From: Rubrivivax sp.
GTDB taxonomy: Bacteria; Pseudomonadota; Gammaproteobacteria; Burkholderiales; Burkholderiaceae_C
DNA length: 64,000 bases
Reading direction: 5' to 3'
Assembly: GCA_030681795.1 (NCBI GenBank)
Contig: JAUXRG010000090.1
Coordinates: forward strand, 62,001-126,000
Shown: positions 16,584-24,959 of the stretch, piece after piece
Layout of the letters: the number at the start of each line of letters is the position of its first letter
Numbering within the stretch: position 1 is the first letter of the stretch
Program-made: the position numbers and the translations under genes
Notes under the pieces: generated by a model
Databases searched by the model: none
Seen by the model: the letters and a program-made list of their open reading frames with translations, nothing else
Told to the model about the DNA's origin: nothing

Positions 16584-17660
16584 ATGCTCTACCGCGAAAA
16601 CGGCCAGTTCAAGACCACCTACCGCCACGACCAGCAGATCTTCCCGATCGCGCAGGATCGCTGGGGCATCCTGTTGCTGGTGGGGTTCGCGGTCATCGGC
16701 GTGCCGCTGCTGGCCGACGAGTACATGTTCCGCGCGATTCTGATTCCCTTTCTGATCCTGTCGCTTGCAGCGATCGGGCTGAACATCCTGGTCGGCTACT
16801 GCGGTCAGATCTCGTTGGGCACGGGCGCCTTCATGGCCGTGGGGGCCTACGCGGCCTACAACTTCTTCATCCGCGTGGACGGCATGCCGGTGATCGTGGC
16901 GATCCTGCTCGGTGGCGCCTGCACCACCGTGGCGGGCATCCTGTTCGGCATTCCGTCGTTGCGCATCAAGGGCCTGTACCTCGCCGTGGCGACGCTGGCC
17001 GCGCAGTTCTTCTTCGACTGGGCCTTCCTGCGCATCAAGTGGCTCACCAACGAGTCCACCACGGGCACGGTCAGCGTGGCCGATCTGTCGCTGTTCGGCA
17101 CGCGCATCGACAGCCCCGTGGGCAAATACTTCTTCTGTCTGGGGTTTCTGCTCGCCTTCGCGCTGGTGGCCAAGAACCTGGTGCGCGGCCACATCGGCCG
17201 CGAGTGGATGGCCATGCGAGACATGGACGTGGCCGCCTCGGTGATCGGCATCCGCCCGGTCTACGCCAAGCTCTCGGCCTTCGCCGTGAGCTCGTTCTTC
17301 GTCGGTGTGGCCGGTGCGCTGTGGGGCTTCGTGCACCTCGGCTCCTGGGAAGCGCTGGCCTTCAACATCGACCGCTCGTTCCAGCTCCTGTTCATGGTGA
17401 TCATCGGCGGCCTGGGCTCGATCATGGGCAGCTTCTTCGGCGCGGCCTTCATCGTCGTGCTGCCGATCTTCCTGAACCAGGCGCTGCCGGCCATCGGCGC
17501 GTTCTTCGGCGTGACCATCGGCACGGCACTCATCGCGCACACCGAATTGATGATCTTCGGCGGGCTGATCGTGTTCTTTCTGATCGTCGAGCCGCACGGC
17601 CTGGCACGCCTGTGGTCCGTCGGCAAGGAAAAACTGCGCCTGTGGCCGTTCCCGCATTGA
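16584..17660 (+). CDS. livM: Branched-chain-type ABC transporter permease (LivM-like)
   Basis: A 358-residue permease, partner of the LivH-like protein. After a 25-residue cytoplasmic N-terminus it has about eight to nine membrane segments. The LivM marks are LAAIGLNILVGYCGQISLGTGAFMAVGAY, IKGLYLAVATLAAQFF, the coupling loop HIGREWMAMRDMDVAASVIGI, and GGLGSIMGSFFGAAFIVVLP. The polar N-terminus (MLYRENGQFKTTYRHDQQ) occurs in the subset of LivM proteins found with CoA ligases. The ribosome site GGAG lies upstream of the ATG at 16584. Confidence 0.93.
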   Translation: MLYRENGQFKTTYRHDQQIFPIAQDRWGILLLVGFAVIGVPLLADEYMFRAILIPFLILSLAAIGLNILVGYCGQISLGTGAFMAVGAYAAYNFFIRVDGMPVIVAILLGGACTTVAGILFGIPSLRIKGLYLAVATLAAQFFFDWAFLRIKWLTNESTTGTVSVADLSLFGTRIDSPVGKYFFCLGFLLAFALVAKNLVRGHIGREWMAMRDMDVAASVIGIRPVYAKLSAFAVSSFFVGVAGALWGFVHLGSWEALAFNIDRSFQLLFMVIIGGLGSIMGSFFGAAFIVVLPIFLNQALPAIGAFFGVTIGTALIAHTELMIFGGLIVFFLIVEPHGLARLWSVGKEKLRLWPFPH

Positions 17661-17724
17661 AGCCCGAGTTTCGTTTTCCCCACCGCACCGACGAGTGCAT
17701 TTCCCCCACCTTTCGGAGGCAGAC

Positions 17725-19062
17725 ATGAAGTTCCGTTCCATCACCCTGGCCGTCGCCCTGGTCGCCGCCGGTGCCGCGGGCCTGACGGCCTCCAGTGCCG
17801 CCCTGGCGCAAGCAAAAGTGCAGTTCTTCCCGGTGTTGTCGGGCCGCACCGGCCCGGTCGCACCGAATGCCGCACCCTGGGCCAACGGCCACAACGACTA
17901 CATGAAACTCGTCAATGCGCGCGGTGGCATCAATGGCGTGATGACGCTGGTGGAAGAGTGCGAGATGGCCTACGCCACCGACCGCGGCGTCGAGTGCTAC
18001 GAGCGCCTGAAGGGCAAGCATGGGGGTGCCACCGTGTTCCAGCCGATGTCCACCGGCGTGACCTTCGCACTGACCGAGAAGCTTGCCACCGACAAGATCC
18101 CCATGATCACCTCGGGCTATGGCCGCAGCGATTCGGCCGACGGCGGCATTTTCAAGTGGAATTTCCCTCTCGTGGGCCACTACTGGGTGGCGGGCGACGC
18201 CGTGCTGCAGCACATCGCCAAGAAGGAAGGCGGCTGGGACAAGATCAAGGGCAAGAAGATCGCCGTCGTCTTCCATGACAGCGCCTTCGGCAAGGAGTTG
18301 CTGCCCATCGTGCAGGAACGCTCCAAGATGCACGGCTTCGAGCTGCTGCTGCTGCCCGTGCCTGCGCCCGGCGTGGAGCAAAAGGCGATCTGGCTGCAGG
18401 TGCGCCAGCAGCGCCCGGACTTCGTGATCATGCAGACCTGGGGGATCATGACGCCCACGGCCATCAAGGAAGCCATTGCCACGGGCTACCCGCGCGAGAA
18501 GATGTTCGGCACCTGGTGGTCAGGCTCCGAACCCGACCTGAAGGACGTGGGCGCCGCCGCCAAGGGCTACAGCGCGGTGATGATGCAGCACGGCGCCGAG
18601 TTTGGTTCGGTGGTCGTGAAGGACATTCTTGACAAGGTGCACGCCAAGGGTCAGGGCGCGGGCCCGAAGGAAGAAGTCGGCAGCGTGCTCTACATGCGTG
18701 GCGTGATGGGCGCCATGCTCGCCGTGGAAGGCGTGCGTGCGGCGCAAGAGCGCTACGGCAAAGGCCGTGTCATGAGCGGCGAGCAGGCACGCTGGGGCTA
18801 CGAGAACCTGAACCTCACGCAAGCCAAGCTCGACGCGCTCGGCTTCAAGGGCGTGATGCGGCCCATCTCCACGAGCTGCGTCGACCATGTGGGCGCCGGC
18901 TACGCGCGCGTGCACACCTGGGACGGCAGCAAGTTCGTCTGGAGTTCTGACTGGCTGGAAGCCGATAGCCAGATCATCAAGCCGATGGTCAAGGGCTCGG
19001 CCGAGAAGTACGCCACCGAGAAGAAGCTGCAGCGCCGCACACCTGCGGATTGCCAGAGCTGA
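17725..19062 (+). CDS. livK: ABC transporter periplasmic substrate-binding protein (LivK-like)
   Basis: A 445-residue periplasmic binding protein (PF13458 class) with a signal peptide (about residues 1-28, cleavage ALA-QA). It captures the substrate for the LivH/LivM channel. It is longer than amino-acid-binding LivK (about 345-370), as in binding proteins for aromatic or other carboxylic acids. A strong ribosome site (CGGAGG) precedes the ATG at 17725; an earlier in-frame ATG at 17695 gives no signal peptide. A triple-hairpin repeat follows immediately after the stop and separates it from livF, which may raise its mRNA stability relative to the rest of the operon. The ligand is unknown; the CoA ligases next to it suggest a carboxylate. 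Confidence 0.9.
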   Translation: MKFRSITLAVALVAAGAAGLTASSAALAQAKVQFFPVLSGRTGPVAPNAAPWANGHNDYMKLVNARGGINGVMTLVEECEMAYATDRGVECYERLKGKHGGATVFQPMSTGVTFALTEKLATDKIPMITSGYGRSDSADGGIFKWNFPLVGHYWVAGDAVLQHIAKKEGGWDKIKGKKIAVVFHDSAFGKELLPIVQERSKMHGFELLLLPVPAPGVEQKAIWLQVRQQRPDFVIMQTWGIMTPTAIKEAIATGYPREKMFGTWWSGSEPDLKDVGAAAKGYSAVMMQHGAEFGSVVVKDILDKVHAKGQGAGPKEEVGSVLYMRGVMGAMLAVEGVRAAQERYGKGRVMSGEQARWGYENLNLTQAKLDALGFKGVMRPISTSCVDHVGAGYARVHTWDGSKFVWSSDWLEADSQIIKPMVKGSAEKYATEKKLQRRTPADCQS

Positions 19063-19064
19063 TG

Positions 19065-19156
19065 CCCACCCCCCGGAGCGGCTCACGCCGCTCCCCCCTC
19101 AAGGGGGGCGACGCCAGCGGCCCGGCGAAGCCGGCTCCGCGGCGTCCACTTGATCG
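19065..19156. repeat. Triple-hairpin intergenic repeat element
   Basis: A compact element between livK and livF with three back-to-back perfect or near-perfect stems: GGAGCGGC-TCAC-GCCGCTCC (19075-19094), CCCCCCT-CA-AGGGGGG (about 19093-19108), and a long nested stem from GACGCC to GGCGTC (about 19110-19146) with inner arms GCGG/CCGC and CCGGC/GCCGG. I associate this layout with a dispersed intergenic repeat in Comamonadaceae-type genomes. It has no gene content. Likely effects are protection of the livK message from 3' decay and partial termination before livF. Confidence 0.65.
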
Positions 19157-19168
19157 CGTTGGAGCACC

Positions 19169-19975
19169 ATGAGCAACATCCTCCTCAACGTCAACGGCAT
19201 CGAGGTCATCTACAACCACGTCATCCTGGTGCTCAAGGGGGTGTCGCTGAACGTGCCTGAGGGCAAGGTCGTGGCCTTGCTCGGCGGCAACGGCGCCGGC
19301 AAGACGACCACGCTGCGCGCGGTGAGCAACCTGCTGGCCGGCGAGCGCGGCGAGGTCACCAAGGGCAGCATCGAACTGCGTGGCGACCGCATCGAGAAAC
19401 TCAGCACCTCGGAGATGGTCAACCGCGGCGTGGTGCAGGTCATGGAAGGCCGGCACTGCTTCGCGCACCTGAGCATCGAGGACAACCTGCTCACCGGGGC
19501 CTACACGCGGCGCGACGGCAAGGGGGCCGTGGCGGCCACGCTGGAGAAGGTCTACACCTACTTCCCGCGCCTGAAGATCCGCCGCAGCTCGCAGGCCGCC
19601 TACACCTCGGGCGGCGAGCAGCAGATGTGCGCCATCGGCCGCGCGCTGATGGCCAACCCGAAGATGGTGCTGCTCGACGAACCCAGCATGGGCCTGGCGC
19701 CGCAAATCGTCGAAGAGGTGTTCGAGATCGTGAAGGACCTCAACCAGCGCGAGAAGGTCACCTTCTTGCTCGCCGAACAGAACACCAACATCGCGCTGCG
19801 CTATTCCGACTACGGCTACATCCTGGAGAACGGGCGCGTGGTCATGGACGGCGAGGCCAAGTCGCTGCGCGAGAACGAGGACGTGCAGGAGTTCTACCTC
19901 GGCATGGGCGGCGGCGACCGCAAGAGCTTCCGCGACGCCAAGAGCTACAAGCGGCGCAAGAGGTGGCTGTCGTGA
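19169..19975 (+). CDS. livF: Branched-chain-amino-acid-type ABC transporter ATPase (LivF-like)
   Basis: A 268-residue ATPase, partner of the LivG-like subunit. Walker A is GGNGAGKTT, the Q-loop region is VQVMEGRHCFAHLSIEDNL, the signature is TSGGEQQM, Walker B is MVLLDEPSMGLAP and the switch region is FLLAEQNTNIAL (Gln-Asn at the H-loop, a normal LivF feature). A basic C-terminal tail (RKSFRDAKSYKRRKRW) is longer than in E. coli LivF. The ribosome site GGAG lies upstream of the ATG at 19169. The stop overlaps the GTG of the following small gene (GTGA). Confidence 0.93.
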   Translation: MSNILLNVNGIEVIYNHVILVLKGVSLNVPEGKVVALLGGNGAGKTTTLRAVSNLLAGERGEVTKGSIELRGDRIEKLSTSEMVNRGVVQVMEGRHCFAHLSIEDNLLTGAYTRRDGKGAVAATLEKVYTYFPRLKIRRSSQAAYTSGGEQQMCAIGRALMANPKMVLLDEPSMGLAPQIVEEVFEIVKDLNQREKVTFLLAEQNTNIALRYSDYGYILENGRVVMDGEAKSLRENEDVQEFYLGMGGGDRKSFRDAKSYKRRKRWLS

Positions 19976-20271
19976 CCCCTGAGGGCGATGGCGCGCTTGC
20001 GCCGCCGCCGTTCAACGCCGAAGAGGCGTTGCCGCTGCTCAAGCGCGCGCTGCGCGACCTGAAGCTCGTCGAGCGCGGCGCCGCCTTCGAGCTGCGTGGC
20101 AAGCGCGTGCTCGAACTGAAAGTGGACGCCGCCTCGATCACGGCCCGCCTGGCGCGCAAGCTCGCGCTCACGCCGGAGTGGGACACCCTGGCGGTGCGCT
20201 CCAGCACCGACCAACGCAAGTTCCTCGATGAACTCAGGAAGCGCCTGGCGCGCTGGGAGCACGAGGACTGA
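19972..20271 (+). CDS. Hypothetical 99-residue protein coupled to livF and the PaaK-like ligase
   Basis: A small soluble protein of about 99 residues, start GTG at 19972 overlapping the livF stop by 4 bp; its own stop is 4 bp before the PaaK-like start. The sequence is a Pro-rich start (PEGDGALAPPPF), then NAEEALPLLKRALRDLKLVERGAAFELRGKRVLELKVD, then SITARLARKLALTPEWDTLAVRSSTDQRKFLDELRKRLARWE. It looks like an alpha-beta-beta-alpha fold with a helical, Arg/Leu-rich end; no signal peptide or membrane segment. Third-position GC matches the neighbours, and the tight coupling on both sides argues that it is real. I do not recognise a family. A role as an accessory to the ligase or ABC ATPase is inference only. 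Confidence 0.7.
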   Translation: MTPEGDGALAPPPFNAEEALPLLKRALRDLKLVERGAAFELRGKRVLELKVDAASITARLARKLALTPEWDTLAVRSSTDQRKFLDELRKRLARWEHED

Positions 20272-20275
20272 AGCC

Positions 20276-21568
20276 ATGAACACCGCCATGAGCACGGAAC
20301 ACCACGACGCCCTGGAGACCCGCGAACCCGCCCTGCGCGAGGCCGCCCTCATGGCGGCGCTGCCTGCCCAGTTGCGCGCCGCACTGGCCGTGCCGGCGCT
20401 GGCCGAGCGGCTGGCCGGCATCGTGCCCGAGGCGGTGAGCAGCCGCGAAGCGCTGGCACGGCTGCCGGTGACACGCAAGCACGAGTTGCTGGAGCGCCAG
20501 CAAGCCCAGCGCGCGAGCGACGTTTTCGGTGGCTTCTCGGCGATTGGCTGGCGCGCCCAGCGCGCGCCGCGACCGGCGCGGCGCGTCTACCAGTCTCCCG
20601 GACCGATCTACGAGCCCGAAGGCCATGCGGTCGACTACTGGCGCATGGCGCGGGCGATGTTTGCCGCGGGATTGCGCGCCGGCGATCTCGTCCACAACAG
20701 CTTCAGCTACCACCTCACGCCCGGTGCGTGGATCATGGAAAGCGGCGCCCACGCGCTGGGCTGCACGGTCTTCCCCGGCGGCGTGGGCAACACCGAACTG
20801 CAACTGCAGGCCATGGCCGAGTTGCGCCCCGACGCCTACGTCGGCACGCCGAGTTTCTTGCGCATCGTGCTCGAAAAAGCGGCCGAGTCCGGCGTGGCGC
20901 TGCCCTCGCTGAAGAAGGCCCTGGTCAGCGGCGAGGCCTTTCCGCCCAGCCTGCGCGACTGGTTGCAGGAGCGTGGCGTCGCGGCGTACCAGGCCTACGC
21001 CACGGCCGATGTCGGCGTCATCGCCTACGAGACCGCGGCCCGCGAGGGCCTGGTGGTCGACGAAGGGGTCATCGTCGAGATCGTTCGGCCGGGCACCGGC
21101 GACCCGGTGCCCGAGCCGAGGGCGGGCCAGGCACCCGAGGTCGGCGAAGTGGTCGTCACCGTGCTCAACGCGGACTACCCGCTGGTGCGCTTCGGCACCG
21201 GCGACCTTTCGGCCGTGCTGCCGGGCCGCTGCCCCACCGGCCGCACCAACACCCGCATCCGCGGCTGGATGGGTCGGGCCGACCAAACTGCCAAAGTGCG
21301 TGGCATGTTCGTGCACCCGGGCCAGGTGGCTGAAGTGGCGCGCCGCCACCCCGAGATCGGCCGCGTGCGACTGGTGGTCGAGGGCGAAATGGCCAACGAT
21401 CGCATGACACTGCGCGTGGAGTGCGCGAGCCAGGTGGAGGGCTTGCGCGACGCCGTGGCGCAGACCCTGCGCGACGTGACCAAGCTGCGCAGCGAGGTCG
21501 TGCTGTGCGCGCCGGGCGCGCTGCCCAACGACGGCAAGGTGATCGAGGACGCGCGGCGCTACGACTGA
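20276..21568 (+). CDS. Phenylacetate-CoA ligase-like adenylate-forming protein
   Basis: A 430-residue member of the PaaK branch of adenylate-forming enzymes (activation of an aryl or acyl acid with ATP and CoA). Visible are NSFSYHLTPGAWIMESGAHALGCTVFPGG (typical PaaK helix and strand), GTPSFLRIVLEKA, LVSGEAFPPSLRDWL, YATADVGVIAYE (A5 position), RFGTGDLSAVLPG (A7, Asp for ribose), GRADQTAKVRGMFVHPGQV (A8) and the C-terminal PNDGKVIEDARR with the A10 Lys. The usual Ser/Thr/Gly P-loop (SSGTTGK in PaaK) is replaced by QSPGPIYEPEG (residues 106-116), a variant found in a subset of PaaK-like proteins. Last gene of the Liv/CoA-ligase operon (4-bp gap). The substrate is not determinable from sequence. 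Confidence 0.82.
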   Translation: MNTAMSTEHHDALETREPALREAALMAALPAQLRAALAVPALAERLAGIVPEAVSSREALARLPVTRKHELLERQQAQRASDVFGGFSAIGWRAQRAPRPARRVYQSPGPIYEPEGHAVDYWRMARAMFAAGLRAGDLVHNSFSYHLTPGAWIMESGAHALGCTVFPGGVGNTELQLQAMAELRPDAYVGTPSFLRIVLEKAAESGVALPSLKKALVSGEAFPPSLRDWLQERGVAAYQAYATADVGVIAYETAAREGLVVDEGVIVEIVRPGTGDPVPEPRAGQAPEVGEVVVTVLNADYPLVRFGTGDLSAVLPGRCPTGRTNTRIRGWMGRADQTAKVRGMFVHPGQVAEVARRHPEIGRVRLVVEGEMANDRMTLRVECASQVEGLRDAVAQTLRDVTKLRSEVVLCAPGALPNDGKVIEDARRYD

Positions 21569-21614
21569 ATCGGCACCCCGGATTCGGGCGTCGCCGCACC
21601 GCGGCCTGTGCCGT

Positions 21615-21630
21615 GAAATTACGTAGTTTC
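21615..21630. promoter_or_regulatory. Near-perfect palindrome upstream of the TctC-type gene
   Basis: GAAATTAC-GTAGTTTC, arms matching at 7 of 8 positions around a TACGTA centre, lies 71 bp before the TctC-type ATG and 46 bp after the PaaK-like stop. It is AT-richer than its surroundings, the usual look of a regulator site. I cannot name the regulator. Confidence 0.45.
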
Positions 21631-21700
21631 CACCGTCCCGCCCCCTTGTCCGAGACCTACCATTCAGGCCATGGACTTGACCTCAACTGGAGAATTGCGC

Positions 21701-22672
21701 ATGAAGAAACTGATGCTGGTTGGCGCCGCGGCCCTGGTGGCCGGCATGGCGCAGGCCGCTTACCCCGAAAGGCCCGTCACCATCGTCGTGCCCTTCGCGG
21801 CCGGCGGGCCCACCGACAAGGTGGCTCGAGATCTTGCCGATGTGCTGCGCAAGGGGCTCAGCAACCAGACCGTGCTGATCGAAAACGTCGGTGGCGCCGG
21901 TGGCACGCTGGGCGCCGGCAAGGTGGCCAAGGCCAACCCCGACGGCTACACCCTGCTGCTGCACCATATCGGGATGTCGACGGCACCGGCGCTGTACCGC
22001 AACCTGCCGTACAAGGTGCTGAACGACTTCGAATTCCTCGGCATGATCAATGACGTGCCCATGACGCTGATCGGGCGGCCCACCCTGCCGCCCAACAACT
22101 TCGCCGAACTGCGCAAGTGGATCGATGCCAACAAGGGCAAGATCAACCTGGCCAACGCCGGCCTGGGCGCGGCTTCGCATCTGTGCGGGCTGTTGTTCCA
22201 GCAGGCCATGGGCGTGGACATGACGACGGTGCCGTACAAGGGCACGGCCCCGGCGATGACCGACCTGCTGGGCAGCCAGGTCGACATCATGTGCGACCAG
22301 ACGACCAACACCTCGACGCAGATCGAGGCTGGCAAGGTCAAGGCCTACGCCGTCACCTCGGCCACGCCGCTGACCACCCCGGCGCTGGCCAAGCTGCCGA
22401 CGCTCGATTCGCAGGGCCTCAAGGGCTTCTACGTCACGATCTGGCACGGCCTGTACGCGCCCAAGGGCACGCCCAAGGCGGCGCTGGACACGCTCAACGC
22501 AGCGCTTCGGCAAGCGCTGAAGGACCCGGAATTCATCCGTCGCCAGGAAGCGCTGGGCGCGGTGGTGGTCACCGACAACCGCGTCAACCCGGCCGACCAC
22601 AAGAAGTTCGTCGAGTCCGAGATCAACAAGTGGGGCCCGGCGATCAAGGCCGCCGGTCAGTACGCCGACTGA
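21701..22672 (+). CDS. Tripartite tricarboxylate transporter-type (Bug family) binding protein
   Basis: A 323-residue periplasmic solute-binding protein of the TctC/Bug family (PF03401). The signal peptide is MKKLMLVGAAALVAGMAQA, followed by YPERPVTIVVPFAAGGPTDKVAR, the family's hallmark start that binds carboxylate ligands. Also present are GGAGGTLGAGKVAKANPDGYTLLLH and VPYKGTAPAMTDLLGSQVDIMCD. No TctA/TctB permease genes are nearby, as is common for the many orphan Bug proteins of Burkholderiales. The start is the ATG at 21701 with GGAGA upstream; ten codons earlier an ATG at 21671 has neither a ribosome site nor a signal peptide. Two hairpins follow the stop, so it is probably a single-gene transcript. 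The ligand is unknown (an organic acid is likely). Confidence 0.92.
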   Translation: MKKLMLVGAAALVAGMAQAAYPERPVTIVVPFAAGGPTDKVARDLADVLRKGLSNQTVLIENVGGAGGTLGAGKVAKANPDGYTLLLHHIGMSTAPALYRNLPYKVLNDFEFLGMINDVPMTLIGRPTLPPNNFAELRKWIDANKGKINLANAGLGAASHLCGLLFQQAMGVDMTTVPYKGTAPAMTDLLGSQVDIMCDQTTNTSTQIEAGKVKAYAVTSATPLTTPALAKLPTLDSQGLKGFYVTIWHGLYAPKGTPKAALDTLNAALRQALKDPEFIRRQEALGAVVVTDNRVNPADHKKFVESEINKWGPAIKAAGQYAD

Positions 22673-22680
22673 GGACGTAG

Positions 22681-22704
22681 AGCCGTGCCTGCGCACGGCT
22701 TTGC
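22681..22704 (+). terminator. Hairpin directly after the TctC-type gene
   Basis: A perfect 8-bp stem AGCCGTGC-CTGC-GCACGGCT followed by TTGC, starting 8 bp after the TctC stop. The U-tract is short, so it may act as an mRNA stabiliser or a weak terminator. Confidence 0.55.
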
Positions 22705-22775
22705 GCCTCGGGCAGGGCCCGGGCTCTGCGAGGGCGCGGCGCAAGGCGACTGAACGACCGACGCGTCGGTGAAAG

Positions 22776-22806
22776 AGAGGCCGCCACTCCGGGCGGCCTC
22801 TTTGCA
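22776..22806. terminator. Intrinsic terminator between converging tctC-type and CDF genes
   Basis: A perfect 10-bp stem AGAGGCCGCC-ACTCCG-GGCGGCCTCT followed by TTGCATT on the plus strand. On the minus strand the stem is followed by CTTTC. It lies between the TctC-type gene (plus) and the end of the CDF gene (minus, 22829) and probably serves both. Confidence 0.75.
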
Positions 22807-22828
22807 TTGACGGGCTGCACGAGAGCGG

Positions 22829-23719
22829 TCAAGTCGGCGCTTTGGGATCGTTGAAGTGCGCCTCCACGTCCAGTGGCAGCAACTGGATGGTGGCGCGCAG
22901 GCCGGGCACGGCACTCATCAGCGCCTGCTCGACCGACAAGCGCAGCGCCGCCGCGCGGCCCAGCGTCCAGCCCGCGGGCATGTGCATGTGCATGTCGGCG
23001 TACAGGCGCTGGCCCGCACGGCGCGTGACGACATGGTCGAAGCGGATGGCCTGGTGGCGAAAGCCGTCGAGCACACCCTCGATCTCGGCCAGGTCTGCCG
23101 GTGTCAGCGCACGGTCCATCAAGCCGTCGGTGGAGCGCGCGATCAGCGAAGCCCCCTCGCGCAGGATGTTCAGTGCCACCGCGATGGCCACCACCGGGTC
23201 GAGCCAGATCCAGCCCGTGGCCTGGACGGCGAGCAGGCCGAGCACCACGCCCACCGAGGTCCAGACGTCGGTGAACAGGTGCCTCGCGTCGGCCTCCAGC
23301 GCCATCGAACGTGCCTCATGCGCCTTGCGCAACATGAACCAGGCCAGCGCGCCGTTCATCGCCGTGCTCAGCATCGACAGGCCTATGCCCAGGCCGATGG
23401 CCTCCAGAGGCTGTGGCGTCAGCAGGCGGTGCACCGCGGCCCAGACGATGGCCAGCGCGGCAGCGAAGATCAGCACGCCCTCGAAGCCGCTGGAAAAGTA
23501 CTCGGCCTTGTGGTGGCCATAGGGATGGCCGTCGTCGGGCGGGCGGGCGGCCACCGTCACCATGGCCAGCGCGAACGTCGCGCCGGCCAGGTTGACCAGC
23601 GACTCCATCGCGTCGGAAAGCAGGCTGACGCTGTCGGTGATCCACCAGGCGCCGGTCTTCAGCGCGATGGTGGCCAGGGCCACCGCGATCGAGATCTTCA
23701 GGTACGTGCTGACCTGCAA
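22829..23719 (-). CDS. Cation diffusion facilitator (divalent metal efflux, FieF-like)
   Basis: A 296-residue inner-membrane H+-coupled exporter of divalent metals (Zn/Fe type). Six membrane helices are visible (about residues 7-27, 33-55, 80-98, 108-130, 150-170, 172-190). The helix 2 metal site reads SLLSDAMES and the helix 5 site reads HLFTDVWTS (HxxxD). The loop HPYGHHKAEYFSSGFEG is a family signature. The C-terminal cytoplasmic domain has metal-site His residues (YADMHMHMPAGW and VEAHF). Metal selectivity cannot be fixed from this alone. The start is 4 bp after the tyrS stop on the same strand, so it is likely co-transcribed with tyrS. Confidence 0.92.
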   Translation of the reverse strand: MQVSTYLKISIAVALATIALKTGAWWITDSVSLLSDAMESLVNLAGATFALAMVTVAARPPDDGHPYGHHKAEYFSSGFEGVLIFAAALAIVWAAVHRLLTPQPLEAIGLGIGLSMLSTAMNGALAWFMLRKAHEARSMALEADARHLFTDVWTSVGVVLGLLAVQATGWIWLDPVVAIAVALNILREGASLIARSTDGLMDRALTPADLAEIEGVLDGFRHQAIRFDHVVTRRAGQRLYADMHMHMPAGWTLGRAAALRLSVEQALMSAVPGLRATIQLLPLDVEAHFNDPKAPT

Positions 23720-23723
23720 GGCT

Positions 23724-24959
23724 TCAGGTCTCCAGCCGCACGCGTGCGAACTTGCGCTTGCCCACCTGGACGACGCAGGTGCCGGCGACTATGCGCAGCG
23801 CCTTGTCGCTGACCACGGCGCCGTCCACGCGCACGCCGCCCTGCTCGACCAGGCGCATGGCCTCGCTGGTGGAAGGCACCAGGCCGGCCTGCTTGAGCAA
23901 GGCGCCTATGGCCAGCGGAGCGCCGGCCAGGGTGACTTCGGGGATGTCGTCGGGCACACCACCGGCGGCACGACGCCGGAAGTCTTCCTCCGCGGCGTCC
24001 GCCGCACCGGCACTGTGAAAGCGCGCCGTCACTTCCTTGGCCAACATGACCTTGGCGTCCTTGGGGTTGCGGCCCGCCGCGACCTCGGCCTTCAGTTTCG
24101 CCACCTCCGCCTCGGGGCGGAAGGACAGCAGCGTGAACCAGCGCCACATCAGCGCGTCGCTGATCGACAGCATCTTGGCGAACATCCCGTTCGCCGGCTC
24201 GGTGATGCCGACGTAGTTGCCCTTGCTCTTGGACATCTTCTCCACGCCGTCCAGCCCTTCGAGCAACGGCATGGTCAGGATGCATTGCGGCTCCTGCCGA
24301 AATTCCTGCTGCAGATGACGGCCCATCAGCAGGTTGAACTTCTGGTCCGTCCCACCGAGTTCGAGGTCGCTCTTGAGCGCCACCGAGTCGTAGCCCTGCA
24401 TCAGCGGGTAGAGGAACTCGTGCACCGAGATCGGCGTGTTCCCGGTGAAGCGCCTGGAGAAGTCGTCGCGCTCCATCATGCGCGCCACGGTGTAGCGCGC
24501 GGCGAGCTGGACCAAGCCGCGCGCACCCAGCGGGTCGCTCCACTCGCTGTTGTAACGAACCTCGGCACGATCGATGTCCAGAACCAGGCGAATCTGGTCG
24601 AAATAGGTCTTGGCATTGGCCTCGATCTGCTCGCGCGTGAGCGGCGGGCGCGTGCTGTTGCGGCCGGAAGGGTCGCCGATCATGGAGGTGAAGTCGCCGA
24701 TCAACGGGATGACGGTGTGGCCCAGGTCCTGCAACTGGCGCATCTTGTTGAAGACGACGGTGTGCCCCAGGTGCAGATCGGGCGCAGTCGGGTCCAGCCC
24801 GAACTTGATGCGCAGCGGCCGCCCCGTGGCTTCCGAGCGAGCCAGCTTCTTCAGCCAGTCGGTTTCGGGCAGCAGCTCGTCGCAGCCACGCATCGATATC
24901 GCCAGCGCCTCCTGGACGCGTTCGGTGACGGGGTGCGGCGAAGCTGCGGTCTCGTGCAT
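23724..24959 (-). CDS. tyrS: Tyrosyl-tRNA synthetase (TyrRS, TyrZ type)
   Basis: A 411-residue class I aminoacyl-tRNA synthetase that charges tRNA-Tyr. The HIGH-type motif is HLGH at residues 63-66 and the KMSKS motif is at 241-245 in [10 protein letters not shown]. Other marks are [34 protein letters not shown] and the C-terminal S4 RNA-binding domain (about 345-411: [18 protein letters not shown]). The [15 protein letters not shown] form marks the TyrZ-like subgroup. It diverges from the M23 peptidase gene by 236 bp. The ATG at 24957-24959 gives the normal length. Confidence 0.97.
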   Translation of the reverse strand: MHETAASPHPVTERVQEALAISMRGCDELLPETDWLKKLARSEATGRPLRIKFGLDPTAPDLHLGHTVVFNKMRQLQDLGHTVIPLIGDFTSMIGDPSGRNSTRPPLTREQIEANAKTYFDQIRLVLDIDRAEVRYNSEWSDPLGARGLVQLAARYTVARMMERDDFSRRFTGNTPISVHEFLYPLMQGYDSVALKSDLELGGTDQKFNLLMGRHLQQEFRQEPQCILTMPLLEGLDGVEKMSKSKGNYVGITEPANGMFAKMLSISDALMWRWFTLLSFRPEAEVAKLKAEVAAGRNPKDAKVMLAKEVTARFHSAGAADAAEEDFRRRAAGGVPDDIPEVTLAGAPLAIGALLKQAGLVPSTSEAMRLVEQGGVRVDGAVVSDKALRIVAGTCVVQVGKRKFARVRLET

